Source: JAFAXD01 sp963833605 (GTDB lineage Bacteria; Pseudomonadota; Alphaproteobacteria; Rhizobiales; Xanthobacteraceae). Taken from it: a DNA stretch of 64,000 bases. The notes below the pieces were generated by a model, which saw only the letters and a list, made by a program, of their open reading frames with translations, ran no database searches and had not been told where the DNA came from. The translations under genes were made by a program, and so were the position numbers. Where the stretch lies: NCBI GenBank assembly GCA_963833605.1, contig CAWHYZ010000005.1, forward strand, positions 1-64,000. The letters are read 5' to 3'. How positions within the stretch are numbered: position 1 is the first letter of the stretch; each line of letters starts with the position of its first letter. This document shows, piece after piece, positions 34,343-42,013 of the stretch.

Positions 34343-34376
34343 ATGTCGAGACATATCGTATTGGCGACCATATGTC
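34341..34376. promoter_or_regulatory. palindromic operator of the VapBC operon
   Basis: ATATGTC-GA-GACATAT (34341-34356) is a palindrome with 7-bp arms that begins in the antitoxin start codon, and a third ATATGTC copy stands at 34370-34376. The spacing of repeated half-sites suits ribbon-helix-helix dimers. Confidence 0.65.
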
Positions 34377-34478
34377 ACTATATTTAAAAATACAACTATA
34401 ACGAACGATTACACCCATTTACACGTTTAATTTTCTCTCTAAGATTGTAATCCGCACGACCAGAATGGGGGGCATGGC

Positions 34479-34775
34479 ATGTGTCGCACGCTTGGTCCGG
34501 TGACCCTCGCAACAATCGCGATCTTCGGCACGGCCGCAACGGCCGACGCTCAGACCAAGCCCGGAAAGGGGCAACAAGCCAATTCCGCCCAGTTCCAATG
34601 CGCCAAGGAAAATGGCGCTGGGTATGACCCGGCGACCAAGCAGTGGATGATGTACGCGACCGAGCGCGACCTTATGGTCAGGCTGGACGCCTATCGCGCC
34701 TGCGTGAGCCGCCGCACCGGCATTCCGCAGCGGACGATCCCGGTTCGCGAAAAATGGATAAACACGCCGGGCTAG
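34479..34775 (+). CDS. small secreted hypothetical protein (98 aa)
   Basis: The start (ATG 34479) has a weak ribosome site, GGGGGGCATGGC. The signal peptide reads VTLATIAIFGTAATADAQ. The mature part has two cysteines (QCAKENGAGYD and YRACVSRRTG), which could form a disulfide, and the text KQWMMYATERDLMVRLDAYRAC. I know no family for it. Codon use is like that of neighbouring genes. It probably is a periplasmic protein. Confidence 0.55.
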   Translation: MCRTLGPVTLATIAIFGTAATADAQTKPGKGQQANSAQFQCAKENGAGYDPATKQWMMYATERDLMVRLDAYRACVSRRTGIPQRTIPVREKWINTPG

Positions 34776-35044
34776 CGCGTCGTGATTGGCGGCTCGAACG
34801 CCGCCAACACCAACCGGGCGAATGAATGTCTGGAATTCCCTCGACCCATGCGAATATCGGGGAGGTTCCAACCTGCAAAACTCGATGGACGCCATTGATG
34901 CCATCTTCCCAGGAAGGGCATCTATGGGAATCTATGGGCATCAATGGTCATCTATGATCACTATTGGCACAAATGGCTCTGCGCTCAGCGCATACGTGGA
35001 TGATGGACAGCGTTCCCGCCTCGCCCACAAGATCAAGGTCACTC
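34776..35044. other. intergenic stretch with short repeated ATG-rich words
   Basis: This stretch contains GATGCCATC, GGGCATCTATGGGAATC, TATGGGCATCAATGG and related words in tandem (34890-34975). An open frame across it (34786-35052) reflects the repeats and has no coding signature. It resembles the CCATGGATGCCC repeats at 27.8 and 58.3 kb. Confidence 0.4.
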
Positions 35045-35527
35045 ATGGATAGTCTTCTTCCCCTTGCTCGAAAAATCGCGGTGCGACTGATCGAGCGCCG
35101 CGAGACCGTCGCGCTCGCCGAGGGCTCAACGGGCGGCCTGATGTCGGCGGCCCTGCTCGCCGTGCCTGGCGCATCCGCCTACTTCCTCGGCGGCGCCGTG
35201 GTCTACACCGGCGCAGCGCGCAGCGGCCTCCTCGACATCGGCCCTGCCGAGATGAGCGGAATCCGGGCGGCGACCGAACCCTATGCGGCGCTGCTGGCGC
35301 GCCGCATGCGCGAACGGCTTGGCGCCACCTGGGGGCTCGCCGAGGCGGGCGCCGCCGGCCCCACCGGCAATCGCTATGGCGATCCCGCCGGACACTCGTG
35401 CTTTGCGGTCGCCGGTCCGGTGGAGCGCACATTCATGCTGCGCACAGGCAGCAGCGACCGGCAGGACAACATGCGGGCTTTCGCGGCACGCGCACTTGCG
35501 CTGTTCGCCGAGACGATCGGCGCATAG
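35045..35527 (+). CDS. CinA C-terminal-type nicotinamide-nucleotide amidase (PncC family)
   Basis: The 160-residue protein is a stand-alone CinA_C domain: LAEGSTGGLMSAALLAVPGASAYFLGGAVVYT and EAGAAGPTGNRYGDPAGHSCFAV. In PncC the conserved serine of the E-S/G-S/C-TGG segment is the nucleophile; here the text is AEGSTGG instead of the usual AESCTGG, so the E-S pair is changed to E-G-S, which may affect activity. PncC deamidates NMN to nicotinate mononucleotide. ATG 35045 is preceded by AAGGTCACTC, a weak ribosome site. The frame upstream lies in repeats. Confidence 0.8.
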   Translation: MDSLLPLARKIAVRLIERRETVALAEGSTGGLMSAALLAVPGASAYFLGGAVVYTGAARSGLLDIGPAEMSGIRAATEPYAALLARRMRERLGATWGLAEAGAAGPTGNRYGDPAGHSCFAVAGPVERTFMLRTGSSDRQDNMRAFAARALALFAETIGA

Positions 35528-35544
35528 GGCGGCTGGAGAGCGCG

Positions 35545-35952
35545 ATGACCGAGCGCGACGGCGGCGCGAGCAACCTGACCGGGGTCTGGCACGGCCTTTA
35601 CACCTATCCGCAGATCAACAAGTCCGTGTCGTTCGTCGCAACCCTGATCGAGAGCGGCAGCTCGGTCACCGGCTCGACCCATGAGCCCTGCGAGCCCGGC
35701 ATCGCCGCGAGCGGAACGCTCTACGCCGCGATCATGGGCAGCCGGCAGGACAGCGCCATCACCTTTGTAAAGACCTATGAGTCCGCCTCCTCCTTGTATG
35801 ACCAGGTCGAGTACGATGGCCGGCTGAGTGCGGACGGCACCGAGATCGCAGGCCGCTGGATCATCCGGCGGGTGTGGTCCGGCACGTTTCTGATGATGCG
35901 CGCGAGCGGCCAAGCCGCAGAGCGCAGCCGCACGGTCGTCGAGCGGGTGTAG
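35545..35952 (+). CDS. conserved hypothetical protein (135 aa)
   Basis: ATG 35545 follows GGAGAGCG. The product begins MTERDGGASNLTGVWHGLYTYP and has TLIESGSSVTGSTHEP and AEIAGRWIIRRVWSGTFLMMR-like beta-strand texts, resembling a small beta-barrel of the lipocalin type (G-x-W near the start). No signal peptide. I recognise no named family. It follows the CinA gene by 17 bases and is probably co-transcribed. Confidence 0.65.
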   Translation: MTERDGGASNLTGVWHGLYTYPQINKSVSFVATLIESGSSVTGSTHEPCEPGIAASGTLYAAIMGSRQDSAITFVKTYESASSLYDQVEYDGRLSADGTEIAGRWIIRRVWSGTFLMMRASGQAAERSRTVVERV

Positions 35953-36100
35953 AGCGGCGCAAACGCACCGGTGCGAGACGTTTGCGCTCGTGCGGTCCGG
36001 CCGCGATATTCGTTCTTCCGAAGATTGATGCCATACTGGGCAGCAAGAACGCGCAGCATTCGCCGGCCAACGAGCGAGGCGCGCCAACGGGAGGATGCTC

Positions 36101-37075
36101 ATGTTGACGACGCGCCGCAAAATCCTGCGCCTGTCTGGCGCAGCGCTCGCGATCCCGGCACTGCCGCGGGCCCTGCACGCGGACGCCTGGCCGACCAAGC
36201 CCATTCGCGCGGTGATCCCGTTCTCGGCCGGCTCGACCATCGATATCATCGGGCGCATTGTGATGGAGCCGCTGTCCGCGCAACTCGGCCAGCCCATCGT
36301 GATCGAGAACCGCGGCGGCGCCGGAGGGACCATCGGCGCGGCCAGCGTGGCCAAGTCCGACGCCGATGGCTACACGCTCCTGATCAACGCGTCCGCACAT
36401 TCGGCGGCCCCGGCGATCTACCCGAACTTGCCCTACGATGCGGCGCGCGATTTTTCCGGCGTAGCCATGTTCGGCAGCGTGCCCAACGTGACGGTGGTGT
36501 CGCCTGCCAAGGGCATCAAGACACTCTCCGATCTCATCGCGGCCGGCAAATCCGGCTCGCTCACCTTCGCTTCGGCGGGCATCGGTAGCGCCACCCACTG
36601 GAGTGCCGAGCGGCTGCTGCTGAGTGCCGGGATCAAGGCACTGCACGTTCCGTTCAAGGGCGGCCCCGAGGCACTCACCGAGGTGATGACGGGGCGCGTC
36701 GATTTCATGTGTATCGGCGTCTCGTCGGGCCTCCCGCTCATCCGCGAAGGCAAGCTGATCGCACTCGCCGTGTGCACCCCGAAACGCACCGCCGCGCTCC
36801 CTGACGTACCAACGTCGATCGAAGCCGGTTTTGCGAATTCAGACTACACGTTCTGGAACGGTATGTTCGTGCCAGCAAAGACGCCGCGTGAGATCGTTGA
36901 TCGCCTGTACCACGAGGCCCAGAAAGCCTTGCAACTGTCGAGCGTGCAGCAGAAGTTCGCCCCGCAGGGTATCGAGCCGATACCCCTTACGCCGTCCGAG
37001 TTCGATGCACTTGTGAACAAGGAAATCGCGACCAACATCGCGCTCGTGAAGGCAGCCGGACTTAAGTTCAACTAA
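36101..37075 (+). CDS. TctC/Bug-family periplasmic binding protein
   Basis: The 324-residue receptor starts MLTTRRKILRLSGAALAIPA, a Tat signal; ATG 36101 is six bases after GGAGG, better spaced than ATG 36095. The mature part has PTKPIRAVIPFSAGSTIDIIGRI, NRGGAGGTIGAASVAKSDADGYT and HVPFKGGPEALTEVMTGRVD. TctC proteins bind carboxylates. The gene is single, without TctAB; transporter partners would have to be elsewhere. Confidence 0.85.
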   Translation: MLTTRRKILRLSGAALAIPALPRALHADAWPTKPIRAVIPFSAGSTIDIIGRIVMEPLSAQLGQPIVIENRGGAGGTIGAASVAKSDADGYTLLINASAHSAAPAIYPNLPYDAARDFSGVAMFGSVPNVTVVSPAKGIKTLSDLIAAGKSGSLTFASAGIGSATHWSAERLLLSAGIKALHVPFKGGPEALTEVMTGRVDFMCIGVSSGLPLIREGKLIALAVCTPKRTAALPDVPTSIEAGFANSDYTFWNGMFVPAKTPREIVDRLYHEAQKALQLSSVQQKFAPQGIEPIPLTPSEFDALVNKEIATNIALVKAAGLKFN

Positions 37076-37143
37076 ACATGTTCAAACAATGTTCGAGATG
37101 GCGCCGGTGCGCGGATGATCATCATACCGACGTTCGTGCCGCC

Positions 37144-37289
37144 GATTTGAAGTTCCCGCAGAGGTCGCCGCAAGCTCGTTAAAGGAACTTCAAATCGAAA
37201 AGCGACACTAGAACCATAAACTTGTAGTGCCGCTTTGCTTCCGAAATTCGTGCCAGAGGCCGCCGCGATGTATCACGAACTTCGGAAGC
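37144..37289. repeat. three consecutive long stem-loops
   Basis: Stem 1: GATTTGAAGTTCC (37144-37156) with GGAACTTCAAATC (37184-37196), perfect. Stem 2: AAAGCGACACTA (37199-37210) with TAGTGCCGCTTT (37225-37236), one mismatch. Stem 3: GCTTCCGAAATTCGTG (37237-37252) with CACGAACTTCGGAAGC (37274-37289), one mismatch. The three follow without gaps in a 388-base intergenic region. They may be a structured RNA, a compound terminator, or a mobile repeat unit. Confidence 0.7.
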
Positions 37290-37463
37290 GGAGCACCGGT
37301 AAGGTTAAATTAAGAACACACCCATAATTAGGGCTAAATTTGGTGACATCTGTCACTGACGCGGTGAACAGCCGCGCTAAGATTGGGGTCGGTGGGGCAT
37401 TTCCGGAACGCTGAATACGTGTCGAGCGCCGGCAATTGCCATCCAGTTCAAATGGAGGGTGGT

Positions 37464-37751
37464 ATGACCAAGACCTTGGCTACGTTCGCGGTTGCGGCGA
37501 CACTGGCGGCTGGCGCCGTGACGCTTCCGCAAGACGCGAACGCGACCTGCTTTGGCTGCTACGTGGGTGCCGGTGTCGTCGCCGGCGCGCTGCTCGGGGC
37601 AGCGATCGCTGCGCCTCCGCCGGTTTATGCTTATCCGCCACCGGCGCCGGTCGTTTACGCCGCCCCGCCGCCACCGCCCTGCTACTGGCAGACCCAGCGG
37701 GTGTGGGACGGCTATGCCTGGGGCTTGCAGCGCGTGCGCGTCTGCTACTGA
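37464..37751 (+). CDS. small secreted protein with GCYVGAGV and WDGYxW motifs
   Basis: From ATG 37464 (GGAGGGTGGT upstream) the 95-residue product has a signal peptide (MTKTLATFAVAATLAAGAVT), the text CFGCYVGAGVVAGALLGAAIAAP, a Pro/Tyr-rich middle, and a C-terminus CYWQTQRVWDGYAWGLQRV. A paralogue with the same start and end motifs lies at 39043-39357. The glycine/alanine segment could insert in a membrane. Similar proteins are common in Bradyrhizobium relatives; no function is known to me. Confidence 0.7.
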   Translation: MTKTLATFAVAATLAAGAVTLPQDANATCFGCYVGAGVVAGALLGAAIAAPPPVYAYPPPAPVVYAAPPPPPCYWQTQRVWDGYAWGLQRVRVCY

Positions 37752-37839
37752 ACCTCAGCCACGTCGAAACAAAGACCTGACGTTTTTGGCCGGGCGCATC
37801 CCGGCCACGGTTGCCGACGACACGCCGCCGGCCTGATTG

Positions 37840-38844
37840 CTATTCCTGTGCCGTAAATCCTGACGCCTTCACGATCGCGCCCCAGGCCGCGAGATCAGTT
37901 CGGATCCTCGCACCAAATGCGTCAGGGCTTTCGCCGCCCGGCGTGTTGCCAAGGCGCGTCATCAGGTCCCGCATCGATTTCGACGAGATCGCACGCCGGA
38001 TCGCCGCATTGAGCTGCAACACCACGGGTGTCGGCGTTGCGGCCGGCACTACCACGCCGAACCAATCCGATGCTTCCACGGCGTAGCCTGATTCCAAAAA
38101 CGTCGGGACGTTAGGCAGAAACGACGAGCGCGCGCGCCCCGCGGTTGCCAGGATTCTCAGCTTGCCGTCCTTGTGGAACGGGATGTGCGCGCCGACCGAA
38201 ATATTTGACGCGATCTGACCGGCGAGAACGTCTTGAATGGCAGGCGCCGCGCCGCGATAGGGCACGTGCACCATGTCGACCCCGGCGGCGCGCGCGAACA
38301 TCGCGCCCACGAAGTGATGTCCGCTGCCGGCGCCCGGCGAGCCATAGGCCGCATCCTTCGGGTTTGCTTTGCACCACGCCACAAAATCGCGCAGGGATAT
38401 CACCTGATCGGGCACCTTGGGACCGACCGCGAGATCAAATCCGACGAGGCCGACGCTGGTCACCGGGGCGAAATCATTGATCGGATCGTAGCCGAGCGTC
38501 TTGTAGACATGCGGATTGAGGACGAGCGTCGATGACGGCGTCAGGATCATGGATGCGCCGTCGGGCGGGCTGATCTTGATCGCTTCAAGCGCGATGCGGC
38601 CGGCGGCGCCGGGCTTGTTGTCGACGATCAGCGCCGGCGCATAGTCCTTCATTTCTTCGCCCAGCACGCGGGCGATCATGTCGAGCGAACCGCCGGGTTG
38701 GAAGCCAACGACGATGCGTACGGGCTGGCTGACGACGTCCGCCAGTGCGGGCGACATCCGCGGCGCGATCGCTGCTGCCAATCCGGTTGCGCACGCCGCC
38801 AAAAGCTGGCGCCGGTCGAACTTTGTTCGCGCGCTGGTGGCCAA
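37840..38844 (-). CDS. TctC/Bug-family periplasmic binding protein
   Basis: I chose TTG 38844, seven bases after GGGAG; upstream codons up to 38901 would place 19 non-signal residues in front. The product has a Tat-like signal (FDRRQLLAACATGLAAAIAP), then VSQPVRIVVGFQPGGSLDMIARV, NKPGAAGRIALEAIK and HVPYRGAAPAIQDVLAGQIAS. It is a single carboxylate receptor without membrane partners, convergent with the small secreted protein gene and divergent from its paralogue. Confidence 0.83.
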   Translation of the reverse strand: MATSARTKFDRRQLLAACATGLAAAIAPRMSPALADVVSQPVRIVVGFQPGGSLDMIARVLGEEMKDYAPALIVDNKPGAAGRIALEAIKISPPDGASMILTPSSTLVLNPHVYKTLGYDPINDFAPVTSVGLVGFDLAVGPKVPDQVISLRDFVAWCKANPKDAAYGSPGAGSGHHFVGAMFARAAGVDMVHVPYRGAAPAIQDVLAGQIASNISVGAHIPFHKDGKLRILATAGRARSSFLPNVPTFLESGYAVEASDWFGVVVPAATPTPVVLQLNAAIRRAISSKSMRDLMTRLGNTPGGESPDAFGARIRTDLAAWGAIVKASGFTAQE

Positions 38845-39042
38845 GTTGCATCTCCCAGCGGTCCGCACATTAGAACATCGCGGCATTGCGGCACGTCTCA
38901 CAGTCGAATTGCGCCCGTCGCCCGACTCAACATAGCCTTATCCTGACACAACTGTTCAGGCGTGGTTCGGGCGTGCCATCAAACACTTGCGGATAGAACC
39001 TGACGAACCATCGGGTTGCCGATACCCGATCTGGAGGAAGCC

Positions 39043-39357
39043 ATGAAAAAGACGCTTGTCGCCGTGGCGGCAGCTGCGACCCTCGCGAGTGCTGTGGTCG
39101 CCGCCCCGAGCCGGGCAGACGCGGCCTGCTGGGGCTGCTATGTCGGCGCCGGTGTCGCGGCCGGCGTGGTCGGTGGAGCAATGATCGCAGGTGCAGGCGC
39201 CGCATACCCGTATGGCGCCTACTACGGCTACGGCCCGGCCTATTATTATGCGCCAGCGCCGGTCTACTACGGACCCGGCGTAGGCTGCTCTTTGCGTAAC
39301 CAACGGTTCTGGGACGGCTACACCTGGCGCGTTCGCCAGGTGCAGGTCTGCTACTGA
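39043..39357 (+). CDS. small secreted protein, paralogue of 37464-37751
   Basis: The 104-residue product (ATG 39043, GGAGG upstream) has a signal peptide (MKKTLVAVAAAATLASAVVA), CWGCYVGAGVAAGVVGGAMIAG, a Tyr-rich run (AYYGYGPAYYYAPAPVYYG) and the C-terminus RNQRFWDGYTWRVRQVQ. Order and motifs match the first protein, so the two arose by duplication, with a TctC gene now between them. The function is unknown. Confidence 0.7.
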   Translation: MKKTLVAVAAAATLASAVVAAPSRADAACWGCYVGAGVAAGVVGGAMIAGAGAAYPYGAYYGYGPAYYYAPAPVYYGPGVGCSLRNQRFWDGYTWRVRQVQVCY

Positions 39358-39585
39358 ATGCTTTGACCGGTACTGCGGCGGGTTGAAGGTGTTGACGCCC
39401 GCGGTGGCGCGTGGGGCGCGTGTTTGCGTGTCAAAATTGCATCATCGGCCCGTAATCGACCTTGGCAAGGGGCGCGTTGTTCGGCTCCGGAGGTCGATTC
39501 GTGCTACCCATTTGATTGAGTTCGGTAGCCCTTGTTGCGTTTGCGGTCTCACGGAAACGATCGAACGCCATTGGGGTGGCATCTG

Positions 39586-39954
39586 ATGACAAAGCTTCTG
39601 AGTGCGCTCGCCCTGGCCTGCGCGATTGCGTTGCCCGGCGTGTCCCCGGCGAATGCAGCCGAACTAAACCCGTTCGCTTCACTCGCGACTGCATTCGGGT
39701 TTGGCGGCTATCCAACAACGCCGTCGCCTCCTCCGCCCGAGGCCCAAGCTCCTCCGCCCGAAGTCCAAGCTCCGGCACCCGATGTATACGTGCCGGTGGC
39801 GCCTCCTGGGATGGTGACCTACCCGGGCTACGCGGCAACCTATCCGAACACGGGCTGCCGGGGCGCCTATTGGTCGCGCAAGCCGATCTTCAACGCAGAC
39901 GGGCTCCTCGTCGGCTATACGCGACCTCAGTACATGTGCCCCAACTGGTATTGA
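39586..39954 (+). CDS. proline-rich secreted protein (122 aa)
   Basis: From ATG 39586 the product has a signal peptide (LLSALALACAIALPGVSPANA), a Pro-rich repeat with three versions of PPPEAQAPPPEVQAPAPDV, and a C-terminal segment TGCRGAYWSRKPIFNADGLL ending CPNWY. The two cysteines may pair. It resembles the two small secreted proteins upstream in design (signal, low-complexity middle, aromatic Cys-containing end) but not in motif. Probably periplasmic or exported. Confidence 0.6.
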   Translation: MTKLLSALALACAIALPGVSPANAAELNPFASLATAFGFGGYPTTPSPPPPEAQAPPPEVQAPAPDVYVPVAPPGMVTYPGYAATYPNTGCRGAYWSRKPIFNADGLLVGYTRPQYMCPNWY

Positions 39955-40220
39955 GGCCACAATTGGATCGTCTGATGGTTGCGGCGGTTTGATTTTACGC
40001 GTCGCGCCGACCGCGCTGCGGCGTTCAGTGTCGGTTCATCCACTGTGATTTATCACAGAAGCAATCAACAACTCAAACGTGCCAAAATACCGACACGAAA
40101 ATGGCACAAGATTGCTTTGCCATCGGCGAGCGAGCCGCATGCGGGCGCTCCGGCCGGAACAAGATTAGAAGCGCAGGTGTTCAACAAGCAAGAGCAAGAA
40201 CTCTGCCTGGGAGGAGTGCA

Positions 40221-41933
40221 ATGCGGCGAATCGGTCAATTAGGAGCGGTCCTGCTGGCGTTGGTTCTCGGTGCCGCGCCCGCGCTTGCGCGTGGCGGCGG
40301 CCCCGGCGGTGGTGGTGGCGGCCACGGCGGTGGCGGCGGCTTCCACGGCGGTGGCGGCGGATTTCACGGCGGTGGTGGCGGCTTTCGCGGCGGTGGCGGC
40401 GGTGGGGGCTTCCGAGCCATGGGCGGCGGCTTCCGGGGCGGCGCCTTGCACATCGGCGGGATGCGCGGCGGCATGTCCGGTGCCATGCGCTCGTTCCGCG
40501 GCGGTAGCGTCCGCTCGTTCACGCGTGGTGCCGGGTTCAACCGTTCGATATCGCGCTCGTTCAGCCGCGGTGGTAACCGCGCGTTCTCGCGCTCGTTCAC
40601 GCGCGGCGGCAATCGCGCCTTCTCGCGGTCGTTCACCCGCGGCAATAGCGCGCGGCTGGCCGGGCGCAATGTCGGCCGCAACGTTGGCCGCAATGTTGGT
40701 CGTAACGCCGCCACCCGCACCGCGCTTGCGGGCAGGAACGGCCTGCGCGCGCATGCCGCCGGCAATGCACTGATGTCGCATCGTTTCGCCCATGCGGGGT
40801 GGTCGCGTAACGGCGTGATCGGCAACCGCTTCCTGGCCAATCGATGGGCGCACGGGGGCTGGTACCGGAACTGGTGGCGCAACCGGGTGGCGTTCGGTTG
40901 GTGGGGCCCGGTGTTCTGGCCGTACGCCTATTACGACTTGTTCGCGGGCGTGTTCTGGCCCTACGCGTATTGGCCCTATTTCTACGATCCGTTCTGGTAC
41001 TACGGGTATCCGGATCTCTATGCGGGCCTGTTCTGGCCCTATGGCTACAACGACTTCGCGGCTCCGCCACCTGTTGCCTATGGCGGCGGTGGCTACGTGG
41101 GCGGCGCATATGCCGGTAGTGGCTATCCGGCCAATGGCCCCAGCGGCCGGCGCTATGCGAGCGTGCCGCCGGGCGGCGGTGCGGTGCCGGGTGGAACCGA
41201 GAGCGACGTGCGCAGCACAACACGCGCCGCAATGGGTCGTTACACCGAATATTGCGGCGACGACTCGCGTGACGTAGCTGGCGTTCCGGTCGAGGACATC
41301 CAGCGCGCCCTCGATCCCAACGACACCCAGCGCGCCGCCCTCGACGACCTCGGGAATGCGTCCGTGCAGGCGGCGCAGATTGTCAAGGCCGCATGCCCGA
41401 CCGATGTGTCGTTGACGCCGGTAGGCCGTATCGATGCGATGCAGCAGCGCGTGCAGGCAATGCTGAACGCCGTGAAGGTGGTGCGGCCGCCGCTCGAAAA
41501 GTTCTACGGCACGCTGAGCGACGAGCAGAAGGCGCGCTTCAACGCGCTCGGGCAAAGCAAGCCCCAGGCCGGACAGGCCGGTGTTGTCAACGCAGGCTCA
41601 CCGGCTGCCAGCTGCAGCAATCGAGCCATTCCCGACTGGCCGACCGCACAGATTGAAAAGAGCGTGCGACCAACGGCGGCTCAGCAGGCAAGCCTCAGCG
41701 CGCTGCAGACCGCAGCGGCAAACGCCCGGGATATGCTGCAAGCGTCCTGCCCGACCGAGATGCCGGCGACGCCGCTCGCCCGTATTTCGGCGATGGAGCA
41801 GCGGCTGCAGACCATCCTGGCAGCCGTCAAGACGGTCAGCATGCCGCTGAACGACTTCTATGGGTCGCTGAGCGACGAGCAGAAAGCGCAGTTCAACAGC
41901 ATCGGACGCACGCGTCCAGCCAAGCAGGGCTGA
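40221..41933 (+). CDS. Gly-rich secreted protein with two Spy/CpxP-like LTXXQ domains
   Basis: ATG 40221 follows GGGAGGAG; the signal peptide ends at ALARG. Residues about 25-75 are glycine repeats of the FHGGGGG type, then come Arg/Ser/Phe repeats (NRAFSRSFTRGG), a GRNV tandem repeat, and a Trp/Tyr-rich block (WPYAYYDLFAGVFWPYAYWP). The C-terminal third contains two copies of a helical unit: RIDAMQQRVQAMLNAVKVV with LSDEQKARFNAL, and RISAMEQRLQTILAAVKTV with LSDEQKAQFNSIG. That unit is the LTXXQ type of Spy/CpxP periplasmic chaperones. Total 570 residues. Its likely place is the periplasm or envelope. Confidence 0.78.
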   Translation: MRRIGQLGAVLLALVLGAAPALARGGGPGGGGGGHGGGGGFHGGGGGFHGGGGGFRGGGGGGGFRAMGGGFRGGALHIGGMRGGMSGAMRSFRGGSVRSFTRGAGFNRSISRSFSRGGNRAFSRSFTRGGNRAFSRSFTRGNSARLAGRNVGRNVGRNVGRNAATRTALAGRNGLRAHAAGNALMSHRFAHAGWSRNGVIGNRFLANRWAHGGWYRNWWRNRVAFGWWGPVFWPYAYYDLFAGVFWPYAYWPYFYDPFWYYGYPDLYAGLFWPYGYNDFAAPPPVAYGGGGYVGGAYAGSGYPANGPSGRRYASVPPGGGAVPGGTESDVRSTTRAAMGRYTEYCGDDSRDVAGVPVEDIQRALDPNDTQRAALDDLGNASVQAAQIVKAACPTDVSLTPVGRIDAMQQRVQAMLNAVKVVRPPLEKFYGTLSDEQKARFNALGQSKPQAGQAGVVNAGSPAASCSNRAIPDWPTAQIEKSVRPTAAQQASLSALQTAAANARDMLQASCPTEMPATPLARISAMEQRLQTILAAVKTVSMPLNDFYGSLSDEQKAQFNSIGRTRPAKQG

Positions 41934-41967
41934 CGCTAACGAACTGCACAAAGCGCGGAACATGCAC

Positions 41968-41995
41968 AACGGCCGGCCCAAGCGGGCCGGCCGTT
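41968..41995. terminator. bidirectional terminator between the Spy-like gene and the transglycosylase gene
   Basis: AACGGCCGGCCC (41968-41979) and GGGCCGGCCGTT (41984-41995) form a perfect 12-bp stem with loop AAGC, followed by CTGTTT. It lies between two convergent genes. Confidence 0.8.
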
Positions 41996-42013
41996 CTGTT
42001 TGCGCAGCACGTA

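Noticed and set aside
34786..35052. An 88-codon open frame before the CinA-type gene
   Set aside because: It consists of repeated ATG-rich words and overlaps the real start region.
40280..40740. Regular repeats that at first resemble a CRISPR or satellite array
   Set aside because: They are in-frame codon repeats (GGCGGTGGTGGC, CGCAATGTCGGC and similar) of the Gly-rich secreted protein, with no unique spacers.
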